From Isochrysis galbana (Eukaryota; Haptophyta; Isochrysidales; Isochrysidaceae), in contig CM030931.1 of NCBI GenBank assembly GCA_018136815.1, positions 414,021 to 478,020 of the forward strand: a stretch of DNA of 64,000 nucleotides. Reading direction: 5' to 3'. Shown here one piece after another: positions 1 through 10,647 of the stretch. The notes below the pieces were generated by a model. That model was not told where the DNA came from. It did not search any database and saw only the letters and a program-made list of their open reading frames with translations. The stretch's first letter is position 1. Each line of letters starts with the position of its first letter. A program made the translations under genes and the position numbers.

Positions 1-1161
1 TGCTCCAGCCGCCGTTCGTCGTCGGCGCTATCTGTGCACGTGAGGGAGGAGGCCTCGCTCGCCACGCCGAACGGGAGCGCCTCGGCCTCAGAGGAGCGCG
101 GGCGGCACACGCCGCTCGCGGTGACCGTGCGCGTCGTCCACGCGCTGAAGCACCTGCACGGCTCGTGGTCCAGCAAGCCTGCACGTGCTTCCCTGGTCTC
201 GGCCTTCACCGATGATCCGAGCCTCTTCTCTGAAGTGCCACTCCGCGATGTTGTGCTCACCTCCCAGCTACCCATCTGTGCTGTGGGCGCCGCGCACGCT
301 CTCTTCAGCACACGATCCAAGTATTCCGAACAGATGTTCATGACCATTGGCTCGACGGATGTGAAGATTAGCAGTTGGTCCCGAGACGACGGGCCGTTTG
401 TCCGCGATGGTGAGCAGTCCTTCCAACCCTTGCCGCTGACCGGCGCGCCGCCGGCGGGTGTAGTCTCCCCGCTGGTGTTGGTGCGGGAGATCGAGCGGCG
501 CCAGCCTGTAAAGACCAAGCTATCTCCCACCCGCATAACCCGGGTTCGCGAGCGTCAGACGCTTGGGCGCACACCAAAGGGCATCTACGTCATACTGATC
601 GATCAGTCTCTGCTCGACGTGCCCTACGGAGATTACTTCACGGTCTACACCAAGCTCACGATCACGGACGGCATCGGCCTTGCTGCAGCCAGTGCGGAGC
701 GCTCAACTACCACAAACATCCGGGTGGCGCCTCAAGCTGGACAGCCCTCTCGTCAAAGACAAGCCACCTTGGCCATGGAAGGCGATGCTCCCTCCGGCCG
801 ATCCTCGATCGATATTGCTCGCGCGAGGCCCGCAGCTGCTCATCGCGCAGACGTGCTCGAATGTGACAATGGGCCACCGATGGCGATGGGCGAAGCAGTC
901 CCACTCGTGGATCGGGCGCTCTGCGGTAGCGACCGCCCTTTGTACGACCGAGGGGGCGAAAATGCGGCGGCGCAGTGCGCCATCAGAGTATCCGTCGAGG
1001 TGCGTTTCCACAAGAGCACGTTTTTTGAGAAGAAGATTCGGACCAACACAAAGGAGGAGGTGGCTGAATCGTTTGCGAAGGCGCTGCCCTTGATGCATGA
1101 GGCTATTGCGCAAGACGCTGCCGCACCCAGGGCCTCTATGGCCGAGTTTGTCATCGTCTAG
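1..1161 (+). CDS. VASt-domain protein, 5' partial (GRAMD1/Lam-type sterol-transfer family)
   Basis: The frame is open from base 1 with no ATG near its start, so the 5' end lies outside the window. From about base 150 the product resembles a VASt (StART-like) domain, the sterol-carrying module of GRAMD1/Lam proteins at membrane contact sites. The clearest stretch is at 490-665: a REI-x-x-x-x-P start, a DVPYGDYF segment and a TKLTI strand, as in VASt domains. The C-terminal VASt strand with a conserved lysine (RFHKS, then KIRTNT) appears at about 990-1050. Between them are about 85-100 residues that do not look like VASt, either an in-frame insertion or a retained intron whose length is a multiple of three. 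No GRAM domain or membrane segment is visible; they may lie upstream or be absent. The family assignment is by motif only. Confidence 0.6.
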   Translation, partial: CSSRRSSSALSVHVREEASLATPNGSASASEERGRHTPLAVTVRVVHALKHLHGSWSSKPARASLVSAFTDDPSLFSEVPLRDVVLTSQLPICAVGAAHALFSTRSKYSEQMFMTIGSTDVKISSWSRDDGPFVRDGEQSFQPLPLTGAPPAGVVSPLVLVREIERRQPVKTKLSPTRITRVRERQTLGRTPKGIYVILIDQSLLDVPYGDYFTVYTKLTITDGIGLAAASAERSTTTNIRVAPQAGQPSRQRQATLAMEGDAPSGRSSIDIARARPAAAHRADVLECDNGPPMAMGEAVPLVDRALCGSDRPLYDRGGENAAAQCAIRVSVEVRFHKSTFFEKKIRTNTKEEVAESFAKALPLMHEAIAQDAAAPRASMAEFVIV

Positions 1162-1826
1162 GCAAAGTCAGCCACGTGCGCATCGTGCAGCACATCAGTC
1201 GATGTGGGGCTTCCTCGGAGAACCCATCGAGGAGTACTCGCCTTCTTTCCATTCATGTTGGGAGCCCGCTCTCGGCGAGTGTCGACCTCAAGGATTTTGC
1301 ATGCCATGAATCGCCTTCCATGCCCATTGTGCCCGCCCATGCGGAGGGGAACCGCACCCGTGCGCCTGAGAGCGGGCCCCATTTCTCGCGCGCTTGTCGC
1401 TTGTGAAGAGAAAGGCCTGGTGATTTGGATTTGCTACTGACGGCCGTCGAGCAAATCAGCTGCACGGAGTCTACTGCTCAAGCCATCTCCATGTCATGCT
1501 TGCTTCTCAAACCTCACAGCACTCACACAGCCTCAATGTGGCGCGCCCTCTATTCCTTGTACTGTTGTGGGCTACACATCGCCCTCGTGAGTACAGGTAC
1601 AGGCTCTCGGCCAAGATCTCCGTCGCCAAGCGCTCGATGCATTTCTACGGCCCGTAGCCGCCCGGAACCTGCTCCTAGCTATTCATATGCCCTGTCCTTC
1701 CCACTTGTAGCACGTGGCAGTTCCGATCTTTCCCTCTGCAAGCGGCCAGCGCACCGTGCACCGTCCATCCGTGCCATCGGCTCGCTGGCGCATTTTGGCA
1801 AAGAGCATGTATCATGTGTCAAGCAA
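1162..1826. other. Intergenic, no recognisable gene
   Basis: Only short overlapping frames without recognisable domains occur on both strands. Nothing indicates a real exon or RNA gene. Confidence 0.5.
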
Positions 1827-1890
1827 GTGTCGTTCCGTCAATTATGGGACATCAAACGAATGGAGCCATCGAATGTCCATAGTTATTTAT
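1827..1890 (+). repeat. R1 hairpin repeat, copy 1
   Basis: This ~64-bp sequence starts GTGTCGTTCCGTCAATTATG and matches copies at 22202-22264 (opposite strand) and 57560-57622. The arms around GGGACAT and ATGTCC pair to make a hairpin. In this copy one stem pair is A-T where the other two copies have G-C, and both sides have changed together. Confidence 0.8.
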
Positions 1891-1914
1891 ATACAACCCC
1901 CCCCCCCCCCCCCG

Positions 1915-2165
1915 AGGCGTGCGCTTCGCGGTGACGCCGTGCGTGCGTATGTCGCGATGTGCATCGGTTCTCCCGCCCCCCGCGCGACGCCGTGTGTGCG
2001 CATAATTTTTGATCTACGAAAGGCTGACAATTGCATAAACAGACAACAGAAGTTTTCGCACGGGGCAGATGTGATGATTCGCAATCACCCGGGTGCACGC
2101 CGTGCGCACGTACGGCGCGATGTGCATCGGTCTTCACGCGAGACGCCGTGTGTGCGCATACCATC
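1915..2165 (+). repeat. R2 GC-rich hairpin repeat, two diverged units
   Basis: Two units, at about 1915-2006 and 2085-2165, share the blocks GACGCCGTG, GCGATGTGCATCGG and GTGTGCGCATA. They are separated by a spacer containing TGATGATTCGCAATCAC. The same blocks and a related spacer form the tandem array at 57780-58195. R1 lies just upstream in both places. Confidence 0.7.
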
Positions 2166-2185
2166 TTTTTGATCTAGCGCGCCCG

Positions 2186-2395
2186 CTCGTCGAGCTCAAC
2201 CCACTGGAGCTCGAGTCGGTCGTTGCTCGTTGCACACTCGAGAGGTGTTTGCGCAACCTCTCGTTCGGCCAGAGGGCTTGTGTCGTCCGAGGGCGCGTCG
2301 GCGTCGTGCACAGCGCGCGCGCCTACTCGTCGAGCTCAACCCACTGGAGCTCGAGTCGGTCGTTGCACAGTCGGGAGGTGTTGCGCAACCCTCTC
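2186..2395 (+). repeat. Direct repeat spaced by 140 bp
   Basis: A sequence beginning CTCGTCGAGCTCAACCCACT at 2186 recurs at 2326 and stays similar for about 65-70 bases, through GGTCGTTGC and GTGTTGCGCAAC-like ends. No coding signal accompanies it. Confidence 0.75.
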
Positions 2396-3009
2396 CTTCA
2401 GCCAGCGCATTAGTGAACTCTCCTGTGCGACCCTGTGCCTTGGCCTCTGCTGCGCTGGACTTGGCGTACGCATGAAGCGCGTATGCATGAGTCCAGCGCA
2501 GGCCACCATCGGGCCGAGCTTGCACATGAGCCCTGGGCTCAATGCGCTCGCCTCGGCGAACGGCCTCCATGAGGGCCTGAACTTCTGACAGCGCTCGCCA
2601 GCGCGCTCGCCAGCGTCCCAGGGGCCGGCCTCATGGAGGTCGGGCCGTGTCGAATTATCGTATGCCTGCGGCGCGATGGGCGGGGATATGTCACTACCGG
2701 ACTGTGCGACCCTCGAGATCGAGCGTGCGACCCACCAGGGACCTCCCACATCCCTCGCGAGGCGCTTGAGCTTGGGCTCCTCACCAGCTGGCAGCCATTG
2801 CAAGGCCGACAGCCGGCGATCGGCCGACGCGGAACCTCCGCGTTTCTTATGGGGATTCGCCCGACATTCACTGCTTTGATTCCCTCACGCGCGCAATCCT
2901 CCCATTCTCCCAAAATAGACCTCCATGGGCCGGACAAGGCGGGGGAGTCACTCACCGACGCCATGGATTTTCGTGGGGTAGAGGGGGTTCGCGGGGGGGG
3001 GGGGGGGGG
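2396..3009. other. Intergenic with a long poly-G run
   Basis: No convincing gene. A nearly uninterrupted G run of about 20 bases starts near 2994. Short frames on both strands show no domain. Confidence 0.5.
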
Positions 3010-3110
3010 GGGGCGAGGGGGGGCAGGTAAGGGGGGTCCCTGGGGAATCCTTGGACACCCAGGAGGGATGGAAAATAGTTGTTAAAAAGCGTGAGTGACC
3101 GGCCTACCAT
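3010..3110 (-). repeat. R3 dispersed repeat, copy 1
   Basis: Read on the minus strand, this ~100-bp stretch contains GGTCACTCAC, an ACTATTT box and CCTGGGTGTCCAAGGATTCC. These occur in the same order and spacing on the plus strand at about 56635-56735. It is a dispersed repeat in opposite orientation. Confidence 0.75.
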
Positions 3111-3767
3111 TTCGGCCGTAAATAGTAAATAGTGGTAGTGGGATATTAATTGTTAACTGTACCCGCGAGGCGAGTTTCGGGTGCACCCGGTGACCCTCCT
3201 CCCGCCTCCTGCTCCCTCCCCTGCTCTTCTTCGCTCAGAGGACCAAGGCGGCATAAAGGCGTCGAGCAGTGCCTTCTTTTTTTCAAATACCCATTGTATA
3301 TTAAATTAGTATTTGATAGTGGAGCTGTAGATAGCTAATTATAATTAAAGTTTAAACTGGATATGAAAATAAAAATTCACGTGGTCCTCGTTCGACGGAA
3401 CGCGACCTCAGACCTCAGATGGCGGCGGGGGTAGGGGTGGGGGGGAGGGCGGGGCAGGCGAAAGGGCCGGGAGGATGAGGGCGTGTCGTAGCAACGCTTG
3501 CGTGCAAGTTGTGGGGTCCAGAGTCGCAGGCGCGGCGAGAATATTGAGTGATTTTTAATTAGATGCTTCACAAAGGTTTGGAGTTACTACTCGTATCAGC
3601 ACTCTTATCACCTCTCACCAAGATACCCCCATGAGAAATAGCGGAGGAGCCAAGCTGTCCATGATAGAAGTACAAGCGCAAATCGAATGGCGTGAAAAGT
3701 GAAAACGTCCATGTCCACGTGGCAACTTAAGCCATATCTGCCCGCGAGGTCTCCCAATTGTCGTCAA
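3111..3767. other. Intergenic with one diverged R4 motif
   Basis: No gene is recognised. Bases 3376-3408 hold a diverged copy of the R4 motif (A-rich lead, then GTGGTCCTCG and TTCGACGGAACGCGACC). Four closer copies lie at 9206, 27596, 44461 and 59071. Confidence 0.55.
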
Positions 3768-5736
3768 CTATTTGGGCACAATAGTAGTTGCTAGCAAAGC
3801 ATGGTCCGAGGGGAAAGCCAGTGTCGGCAAAACCATCTCGTCCTCAAAGCGTCCCTCGCCTGTGTTGTCCCTGCCCATAGTCTCGACCGTCCACAGGCTG
3901 GCAGAGAAGAGCACAAAATCCTTCGGATTGCGGTCGCCCTTTGTGGCACGTTCCTCGAGTGCGCAGGCCTTCTGTAACTGCGGTTGCAGGAACGTGCGAG
4001 CGCAATAGGTGGTATAATTGGAGGCGTCAAGAGACGATCCCCAGCAAGACGAATAGCCGAGAGACGTAAAGGCCTCAGCGAATTCTTCAACGCCCTGGAT
4101 CTTGCCCGGCTTCCCCTTGATTGCTGTGTTGGCGTCAAGCCCAAAAATGAGCAAATGTTCGGGCATTGACTGGGCTAAAGCATGCACGGCTTGTAGCACC
4201 GGCAGCGATGCGAGCCCGTTCGTATCACCATGAAAGCTGGCCAAGAGATAGCTGGTCTGTGCACCATCTGCAGCGGCAAGGTCCGCCGGGCCGCCCGCCT
4301 TGGCCTTGACGGAGATGGCAAGTAGGTCTCCAGCCGCGACGGGTGCGTCGGATGTGGAGCACAGGCAGAGCGCCTTATTGGTCAGCTCAACGACGCTCGC
4401 CTCGTCAAACGCGGCTCGCGAAAGTAGAAGTAGGCTGTTTTGGTCGGACTTGGACTTGGCCTCAGGCGCAACTACAAAGTGACTCGCGCACAGCGGCGAG
4501 GTGTCGGCCGACACTGCTGCTGGGAAGGAGGAAGATGCCTCTTGCACAAAGAGGATATCGTGCTTTCCTGCCGCCAGAATCTCAAGAGTGCGCTGCAGCT
4601 TGTTGTCGTAGAGCGCAGCCAGCACCCCTGCCTTGATGGTCTGCCATGCGCCAGAAGGAGACACAGTGTTGACAATGTGGACCTGAAGGGGAAGGGATTT
4701 CGAGGAATCACGGAATTGCCGACGTGCTTATAGAGCGTGCCCCAGGCTTCACTCCGAGCAACCGAATGCAGGAGGGGGAGGGAGGGGGATATCGACTATG
4801 CGATCGGCCAAGGGGCACAGTGCGGACGGGGACGGACTCCTGCATGAGAGGCGCTGCCAGGCGCACCAAAATGGAGTCAAACACCGCAGCGCACAGTGTT
4901 TGCAGTGGAATGGAGATGGCCTCTTCCTCCTCTGTGATCGCTGGATACTTTGCCCGCTTGATGGGGCCAAGAAGCTCGGCAGCAATGGTCTCCTTTGGCG
5001 CATCAGAGCTGTTCTTGCCAGGGAGGCGCAGCGGGGTCCGAAACATGAAGTCGGACCACGCCTTCCACCATGCATGCTGCGACGAGAGATCGCCCGAGTA
5101 GCACGATATCACAGTTGGGCGGAAGACTCGGCCTTGGTCGGCAGTGTCGATGGTGTTGGTGACGCGATCGGGCATGGAGGCGAGCCGCTTATCGCCCAGC
5201 GACTTGTCCTTCATGAAGCCCGATACGATCTTGCGATTCGAAAGATCGTTATGCCAGAATTCGCTCACCTTATCAAGCCCCGTCCAGCCTTGCTCCGCCA
5301 TGAGCACGTGGAGCGCGGAGAAGTGCTCGGCTGAAAAGACCTCAGAAACAGGCACATCGCGCTCGCCCGGATCGGAGATGAAGGCCTGCACGCCGGCCAT
5401 TAGCAAGTTGTACTCTGGATCGTCGTGCGTGATCCAGTACTCGAATGGGTTGTTGTTGATGGCGGCAATGTTCCACGTAGCGGCCTTGAGTACTCTACGT
5501 TGCGCCATGCCAGCTCCTGCCGGTGTCTCTCCGTCGGCAACACGGACAAGGTAGTTAGCGATATGCCTGAGTGGAGATGGCGCACCTACCAGCAACGCGT
5601 CAAGTACGGCATCGGCCAAGATAGCCTCTAAGTTGTGCTCACGCAGGTATCGTTCGATTCGCACGTCCTCATGTGCCATCTCTCCCTGTCTCCCTTCCTG
5701 CCTCCCTCTCTCTGTCTCCATCTCTGCCTCTGCCAA
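3768..5736 (-). CDS. EEP-superfamily protein with N-terminal Dpy-30/RIIa-like docking motif
   Basis: Two exons. The first runs from about 5736 (ATG; a second in-frame ATG at 5679 is equally possible) to a donor near 4805-4825. The second begins at 4682 after a TTCAG acceptor and ends at 3768. Residues about 25-65 (YLREHNLEAIL, then a run ending HIANYL) resemble the Dpy-30/RIIa dimerisation and docking helix used in ciliary and scaffold proteins. An endonuclease/exonuclease/phosphatase fold starts with ATWNIAAINNNPFEYWI. In exon 2, ILFVQEAS (glutamate), FGLDANTAI (D-x-N) and a C-terminal FPSDHALL (catalytic D-H) follow, so the catalytic residues look intact. Substrate is unknown; nucleic acid, phosphoinositide or mRNA caps are all possible for this fold. 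The exact donor is not resolved, since several phase-0 GT sites fit. Confidence 0.75.
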
Positions 5737-5819
5737 CGCCTCTCTCTCCTTGTCTCTCCAACACCCTTCTCCTTCCCTTGTCTACGAGCGCAGCAAAATG
5801 CAAGTGGTGCTTGGCGTGG

Positions 5820-6545
5820 ACTGTCACTCTAGCCTGCCCCCTCTCCCCCCCCTCCCCCCTTTTCTGAAAGCGAGTCTTGCCTGTGAGTTGGGGGGTAGGT
5901 TGGTGGGGGGGAGCTGGGGGGGTAACAAACATAGAGGTGGAGAGGGCTGAGGGGGAGGGGGAGAGTGGAGGAGGAGATGCAGATTGAGCGGGAGAGAAAA
6001 AAAACAGAGTGGGAGTGGGAGGGGCCGGGGGAAGGGGCCGGGGCAGAGCGAAGGGCAGTGCGAGGGGCGGTGCGAGGGAGAGGGCGAGCGGGAAGGGAGG
6101 GCGGGAAGAGCAAGGGGAGGGGGAGGGGGAGGCGGAGGATGGCGGGGAGGGGGAGGGGGAAGGACAAGGGGGAGGGGGAGAGAGAGAGAGGCAGAGGGGA
6201 GATAAGGAGTATGAAAAACAAGGAGAGGAGGAGAGAGAGGGGTATGGGAGAGGGAGGAAGGGGGAGGGAGAGAAAATGTTAGCGGAGGGGGCAGAGGGAG
6301 AGGGAGATCGTGTACGGTGTGCGAAGAGAGATAGGGAGGGGGAGAGAGAGGAGAGGGGGGGGAGCCAAAGAGTGCGGAGGGAGGAGTCGGGCGTGTACTG
6401 TGTGCTCCATTGCGGCAGAGCGCAAGACGAGAGAGAGGGAGAGGGAGAGGGAAGGGCATAGAGAGGAAGGGGCAGAGAGAGAGGGAGGGAGAGGGGTGGA
6501 GAGAGCGGACCTGCGAGGAGCAGATGGAGAGAGAGGTTGGTGGTA
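5820..6545. repeat. Purine/pyrimidine-biased low-complexity tract upstream of the EEP gene
   Basis: From 5940 to 6545 the plus strand is almost pure purine (GGGAGA and GAGAGG words). From 5820 to 5870 it is pyrimidine-rich. Long Ser/Leu/Pro-rich frames on the minus strand are translations of this tract, not genes. It probably covers the promoter and 5' UTR of the minus-strand EEP gene. Confidence 0.7.
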
Positions 6546-7079
6546 ATCCTCGCGCCGACACGTAAGGGGACTCCTGGAGACATAATGTAAGGCCTCTATT
6601 GCATTATGTTAACGCTGCGGTCCAATGAGAAGAATCGCGAGAAGGGCAACGTGGCAGCAGTCGTGAGGAGCGCTCAAGATGACCTTGGCAAGCCTTAGTT
6701 TTTCTCCATGATGAATGAATAGATCCTCTCCCAGAGGGAGGGCAAGCACGCTCTCTCTCAAGTGAAGAAGGGAGAGGACGAGGGAGAGCGCACGCCGTCC
6801 CTCCGCGAAGCCGACTTAGAAGTTAGACAGGTGTCCCAAGGGCAAGCTCAAGCTCGCCTTCTCAGCCCACTGAGTGTGCCCAAAAAAAAACCCCGCTGAG
6901 TGTGCTGACTGTGAGCTGCCAAAAATCAATGGCGTTTTTTATGGCAGCGACATGGGAGAGTGCGACTTGTCAAATCGCTGCGAGGTTGAGTCGTTGTTTA
7001 GCTGGACTTTTCTTCTCCTCTAGTAATAATCAATAATCAACTGTATCTGTATGATACTATATGACCGTTTGTACTTATT
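6546..7079. other. Intergenic, nothing recognised
   Basis: No domain-bearing frame. It includes short A- and T-rich stretches just before the LINE fragment that follows. Confidence 0.5.
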
Positions 7080-7520
7080 AGGACGTTCAGCAACTAACTT
7101 TATAGTTACGACGCGATGGAGCGCGCCGGCGAGCCTCTCCTCTCCTCCGGCCCCCCCGCTGAGGGCGGCCCCCCAGCCCCCATGGACCTGTCGCAGTCGA
7201 AGCGACCGCGTCCGCCGTCAGAGGCCGAGCAGGTGAAGGTGAGTGCGACTCCGGTCGCACCCCGCGGCCCGTGGCCTCGGGCCTCGGCCACACCCAGCAA
7301 GCTAGTGACTAGTGAAGCCAGCAAGGCAGACATGCTGGCCCTCCCCATGGGGGGAGGCAGTCTGCAGACCCCACCACTCTAACACCACGACCACACTGCC
7401 ACACTCTCCATGGGCATGCCTCATGGCAGAGGCCCCTCTCACCCTGGTGACGGTCGCGCTGCCCCGGGCAGTGCTAGCTAGCGAGCTAGTGGAGGAGAGG
7501 GAATGCGAATGAGAGCTTCT
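7080..7520 (+). mobile_element. LINE 5' fragment (start of ORF1)
   Basis: The 89-codon ORF at 7116-7382 begins MERA and is rich in Pro and Ser, like the start of the better LINE ORF1 at 27786. Both ATGs follow a similar lead (ACTTTATAGTT here, TTGTTATAGTT there, then GCGATGGAGCGCGC). Nothing downstream continues ORF1, so this is a truncated 5' end. Confidence 0.55.
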
Positions 7521-9205
7521 TAGGTCCGAGGTAGACACGGGGGACTACAACGCAGGGCCTCAAAAAGTCTAAAGGCACAGAACCACATAAACTAAACCAA
7601 TGTCGAGTCGAGCGTGGCCGGAGGGCTCTGAGCCACTCCGTCGCGAGCAGCACCGGCGGCTAGCGCGGCGCTTTGGCCCTCCTCCCCACCGGGAGTCGGG
7701 TGAATGAAATTCTGGACTGGGTCGGGCAACCCCATTTGGGTGTCTGGACGGGGGACGAACGGCGAACGAAGGGCTGTGGGGCGGCGAGGCGCTCCTAGCG
7801 GCCCTAGTGTGTTGGGTTTTAAGAGATTGTTAGACCTACAAAGAACTCTTCCCTCAGGGAGGGAGCCTAGGCTGCTTGAGTGCAGCGACGCAGCGAACAA
7901 CGACGGACAACGAAGCTGAGAACAACAGGCTACACCGACTCACGAACACACCGGAATCATTCACCCAAACCAAGCAAATTATCAAGCAACCGCGACCCCA
8001 AATCACCGATAACTCAAACACGTCGCGAGAGACGGAGAGAGAGAGCGAGAGAGAGAGAGACTCCGCAGCGACGGCCGGAGCGTGTCTCCGTTGTAACTTC
8101 CCACGTAGCGGAGAGTCCGAAGGGGAGCGTCATGTCGCGCGACCACGGCGATCACTTTGGATACAGATCGCAACGAGATGTCTTCACGACAGAGGAAATC
8201 TTGCCGTTGAGCGTGAACCTTCTAGACGCTTCTAACGAACAACCCTGAGTAGCAACCAAGGGGAAGAAACACCAAAGGGGCCAAGGCTTGCATGTAACTT
8301 GCATCAAGGGGAAAGATTCCCTCACCTAGGAAGCGAACCTACACCGGTCTCCAAGGGGAGATGGCAAATTAAACCTCAAATCTCGAGCGGCTAGAGCAAC
8401 CGACTCGCTCGCCAAAACCTTGACCGAGAAGAAAGAAGCAAGGACCTACAAGCCAAGGGTAGCGGACCTAGGGAATATGAGAGGAAGTTTCCGAACGCCA
8501 ACGCCAAACGCCGAACGCGGGGATTCAACGAAACCCTATCCAGGCCAAGCAGAACCTACGAAGAACAGGCCTGGACAACAACGAAAGTCAGCAGGTCCCA
8601 AGAAAGAACCGGAACCCAACAAGAAACAACAAGCCTTGCAAGAAGCTAAACAAGCCTTCACAAGGTAACTCGAGAGCCTGAGACAAGCGCGCAGCGAGTG
8701 ACAGGCGACCTGGCTCCTTTGGGTCAAGATTACCCGAAAGGAGGAAACCTGGAATCTAGACCTGACAAACAGGCTAGAAGGAACGAAACGGTAACTCAAA
8801 TTCTAGATCGCTAGGGACGAACCCTACCAACCTAGATGTACCTGAGCTTCGCCGTGTGGCCGCACGACGAAGGACCTGGAAATAAGAGCCTAGAAATCGC
8901 ATCATCTAGGATGAATGCGACAAACGCAGCGAAAACTAACCACACCTGGACGGACGGCCAGGCGTCGGCACCAGGGCAATTCAGCAACGCGCAGACATGC
9001 GACAGAGGGGTCGGCACAACGCGGGCAGACCTCGCTGGGGAGATACGACCGATGGACGAGAGAAGACGGAAGACAGTCATGGAACATTTGATGACATCGA
9101 GAGAAAGTAAGAGAAGAGGCGGTATACTAATCGACGAGATCTTGAGGCTTAAAATAACCCACAGGTTAGAAGTAAAAGCCTGTCATCGTATGGAATACGA
9201 CAAAA
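7521..9205. other. Unclassified, probably repeat-derived
   Basis: Several medium frames occur on the plus strand (for example 8420-8668, Lys/Gln/Pro-rich, and the one starting 8836), but none has a recognisable domain. Composition is less GC-biased than the host genes. It lies between LINE pieces and may be decayed retroelement sequence. Confidence 0.35.
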
Positions 9206-9236
9206 TCACCTGGCCCTCTTTTGACGGAACGCGACT
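9206..9236 (+). repeat. R4 motif copy
   Basis: TCACCTGGCCCTCTTTTGAC followed by GGAACGCGACT, preceded by CAAAA. It is nearly identical to copies at 27596-27626 (minus) and 44461-44491. Confidence 0.8.
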
Positions 9237-9501
9237 TTCACGGGTCGCGTACTTTTGGACACCGGGTTCAGGGGCTAGAATCCTTCGCCAGTGCTTTTCG
9301 AACTCGTGTATACCCGGGTCTCCCGTCTCAGGTGTGGGAGCAGAGTCATGGTAAAGGAGAGACAAGGCAAGGTCTCTATGTGTCATTATGAGCATGAAAC
9401 GAAAAAATCTTCGCCATTTGTTTGTTTGTTGGTTTGTATTCACGGCCACTTTTTTGGGGGGGAGGGGCCCGGATTTTCTCCCACGTTCAGGGCCTGGCTA
9501 A

Positions 9502-9792
9502 CTAAACGCGCGAGGGGGACGACCCGCATATTTGGAAACGAGGGGTACCAAATGAAGGCAAACGACCTGGGGTGGTGTCGAGGCTCAATGGGGCATTGGT
9601 TCTTTTTCCGATTATTGGTGTGCCAAGATACGAAAGTTCCGCTTCATACCATGTGCCTTTGTTCTTCACATAGTATTCGCCATCTTGCGTTATGTGTAGT
9701 TCGGGGGGCGGTTCCACCGGGTCATTTTGTTCTTTGGTTTCGCGCCTGGGGGGTATGTCCCCCCTCGCCGCCGTATCCTCCAATGTCGACAT
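9502..9792 (-). mobile_element. LINE pol fragment (C-terminal part)
   Basis: The minus-strand frame contains GEYY, GTWYE and ELSYLGTPIIGK. These match the same block in the longer LINE piece at 12590-13830. No endonuclease or reverse transcriptase motif is present here. It is an isolated fragment of the element's 3' half. Confidence 0.65.
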
Positions 9793-10647
9793 TGTCGACG
9801 TTGCGTGGCTTACTAGTTACTAGCGTGACCCCCCTGCACGCCAAGAGGCAGCGCAGGGGGGTGGATGGTTCTCGCCCCCCATGAGGGGGGTCGAGAGAGT
9901 GGGGGGGGCGCGAGGCCCCCCTCCATGGCGACCAATCATAAGATTAGTGTGTCACCCATAAGAAAAAAAATGAGCCCCCTACACCTTGCTCCATCGCTGC
10001 GGCCATGCCCATGCCCCCATCCAATCCTGTGCAGCAGCTCCATATGACCCTGACACCATCGCGGTGACCAGGGCGGCCGAGAGGAGAGAGAGCGACGCCA
10101 TCAATCGCGCTCTCTCCGCAACAGATCCGGATAAAATTCTTCTTACAATCCTCTACACCATCGAACGCACACTCACAGTAATATGAATATACGTAGAATA
10201 CTAACATAAACAGGCCAGGCGCGAGAGAGGGAGAGGAGAGATAAGAGAAAGAAATGAAGAGAGAGAGGGGCTCGTCGCCTCTCCCCACATGAAGAGAAAC
10301 CCTACCCACTTAGTAAGTAGAGAATAGGACAGAGGAAGGTAAGGGATAGAAGGAGGACCATATGTAACATGTAACAGCCCCCAGAGCAGGGGAATTGGAG
10401 CCTGATGGGGAGGGCACGAGGAGCCTCCCCATTGTGAACTAAGCATAAACTTAGTTACGTCACAAATACAATCTACTGACGGTCTACTGAAAACTTCCCT
10501 GAACAAAACGTAGTCGATTTGCGCTCCGGCTGCATGGCTATGGAATGTACGGTACGGCGTGGGCACCTTGGCTGAGGCCGGTCTCAAAGCCCGCTCATGC
10601 GCCCCTCCCCTTCCCTTGACCCCCCCCCGAGCATTCTTCCTCCGGAT
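9793..10647. other. Intergenic, 3' side of the GT8 gene
   Basis: Bases 9820-9925 have G/C runs; 10150-10380 are purine-rich on the plus strand. No domain-bearing frame or RNA gene was seen. Confidence 0.5.

Noticed and set aside
5669-6583. 304-codon Ser/Leu/Pro-rich frame on the minus strand
   Set aside because: It is a translation of a polypurine/polypyrimidine tract; other frames over the same bases are equally open.
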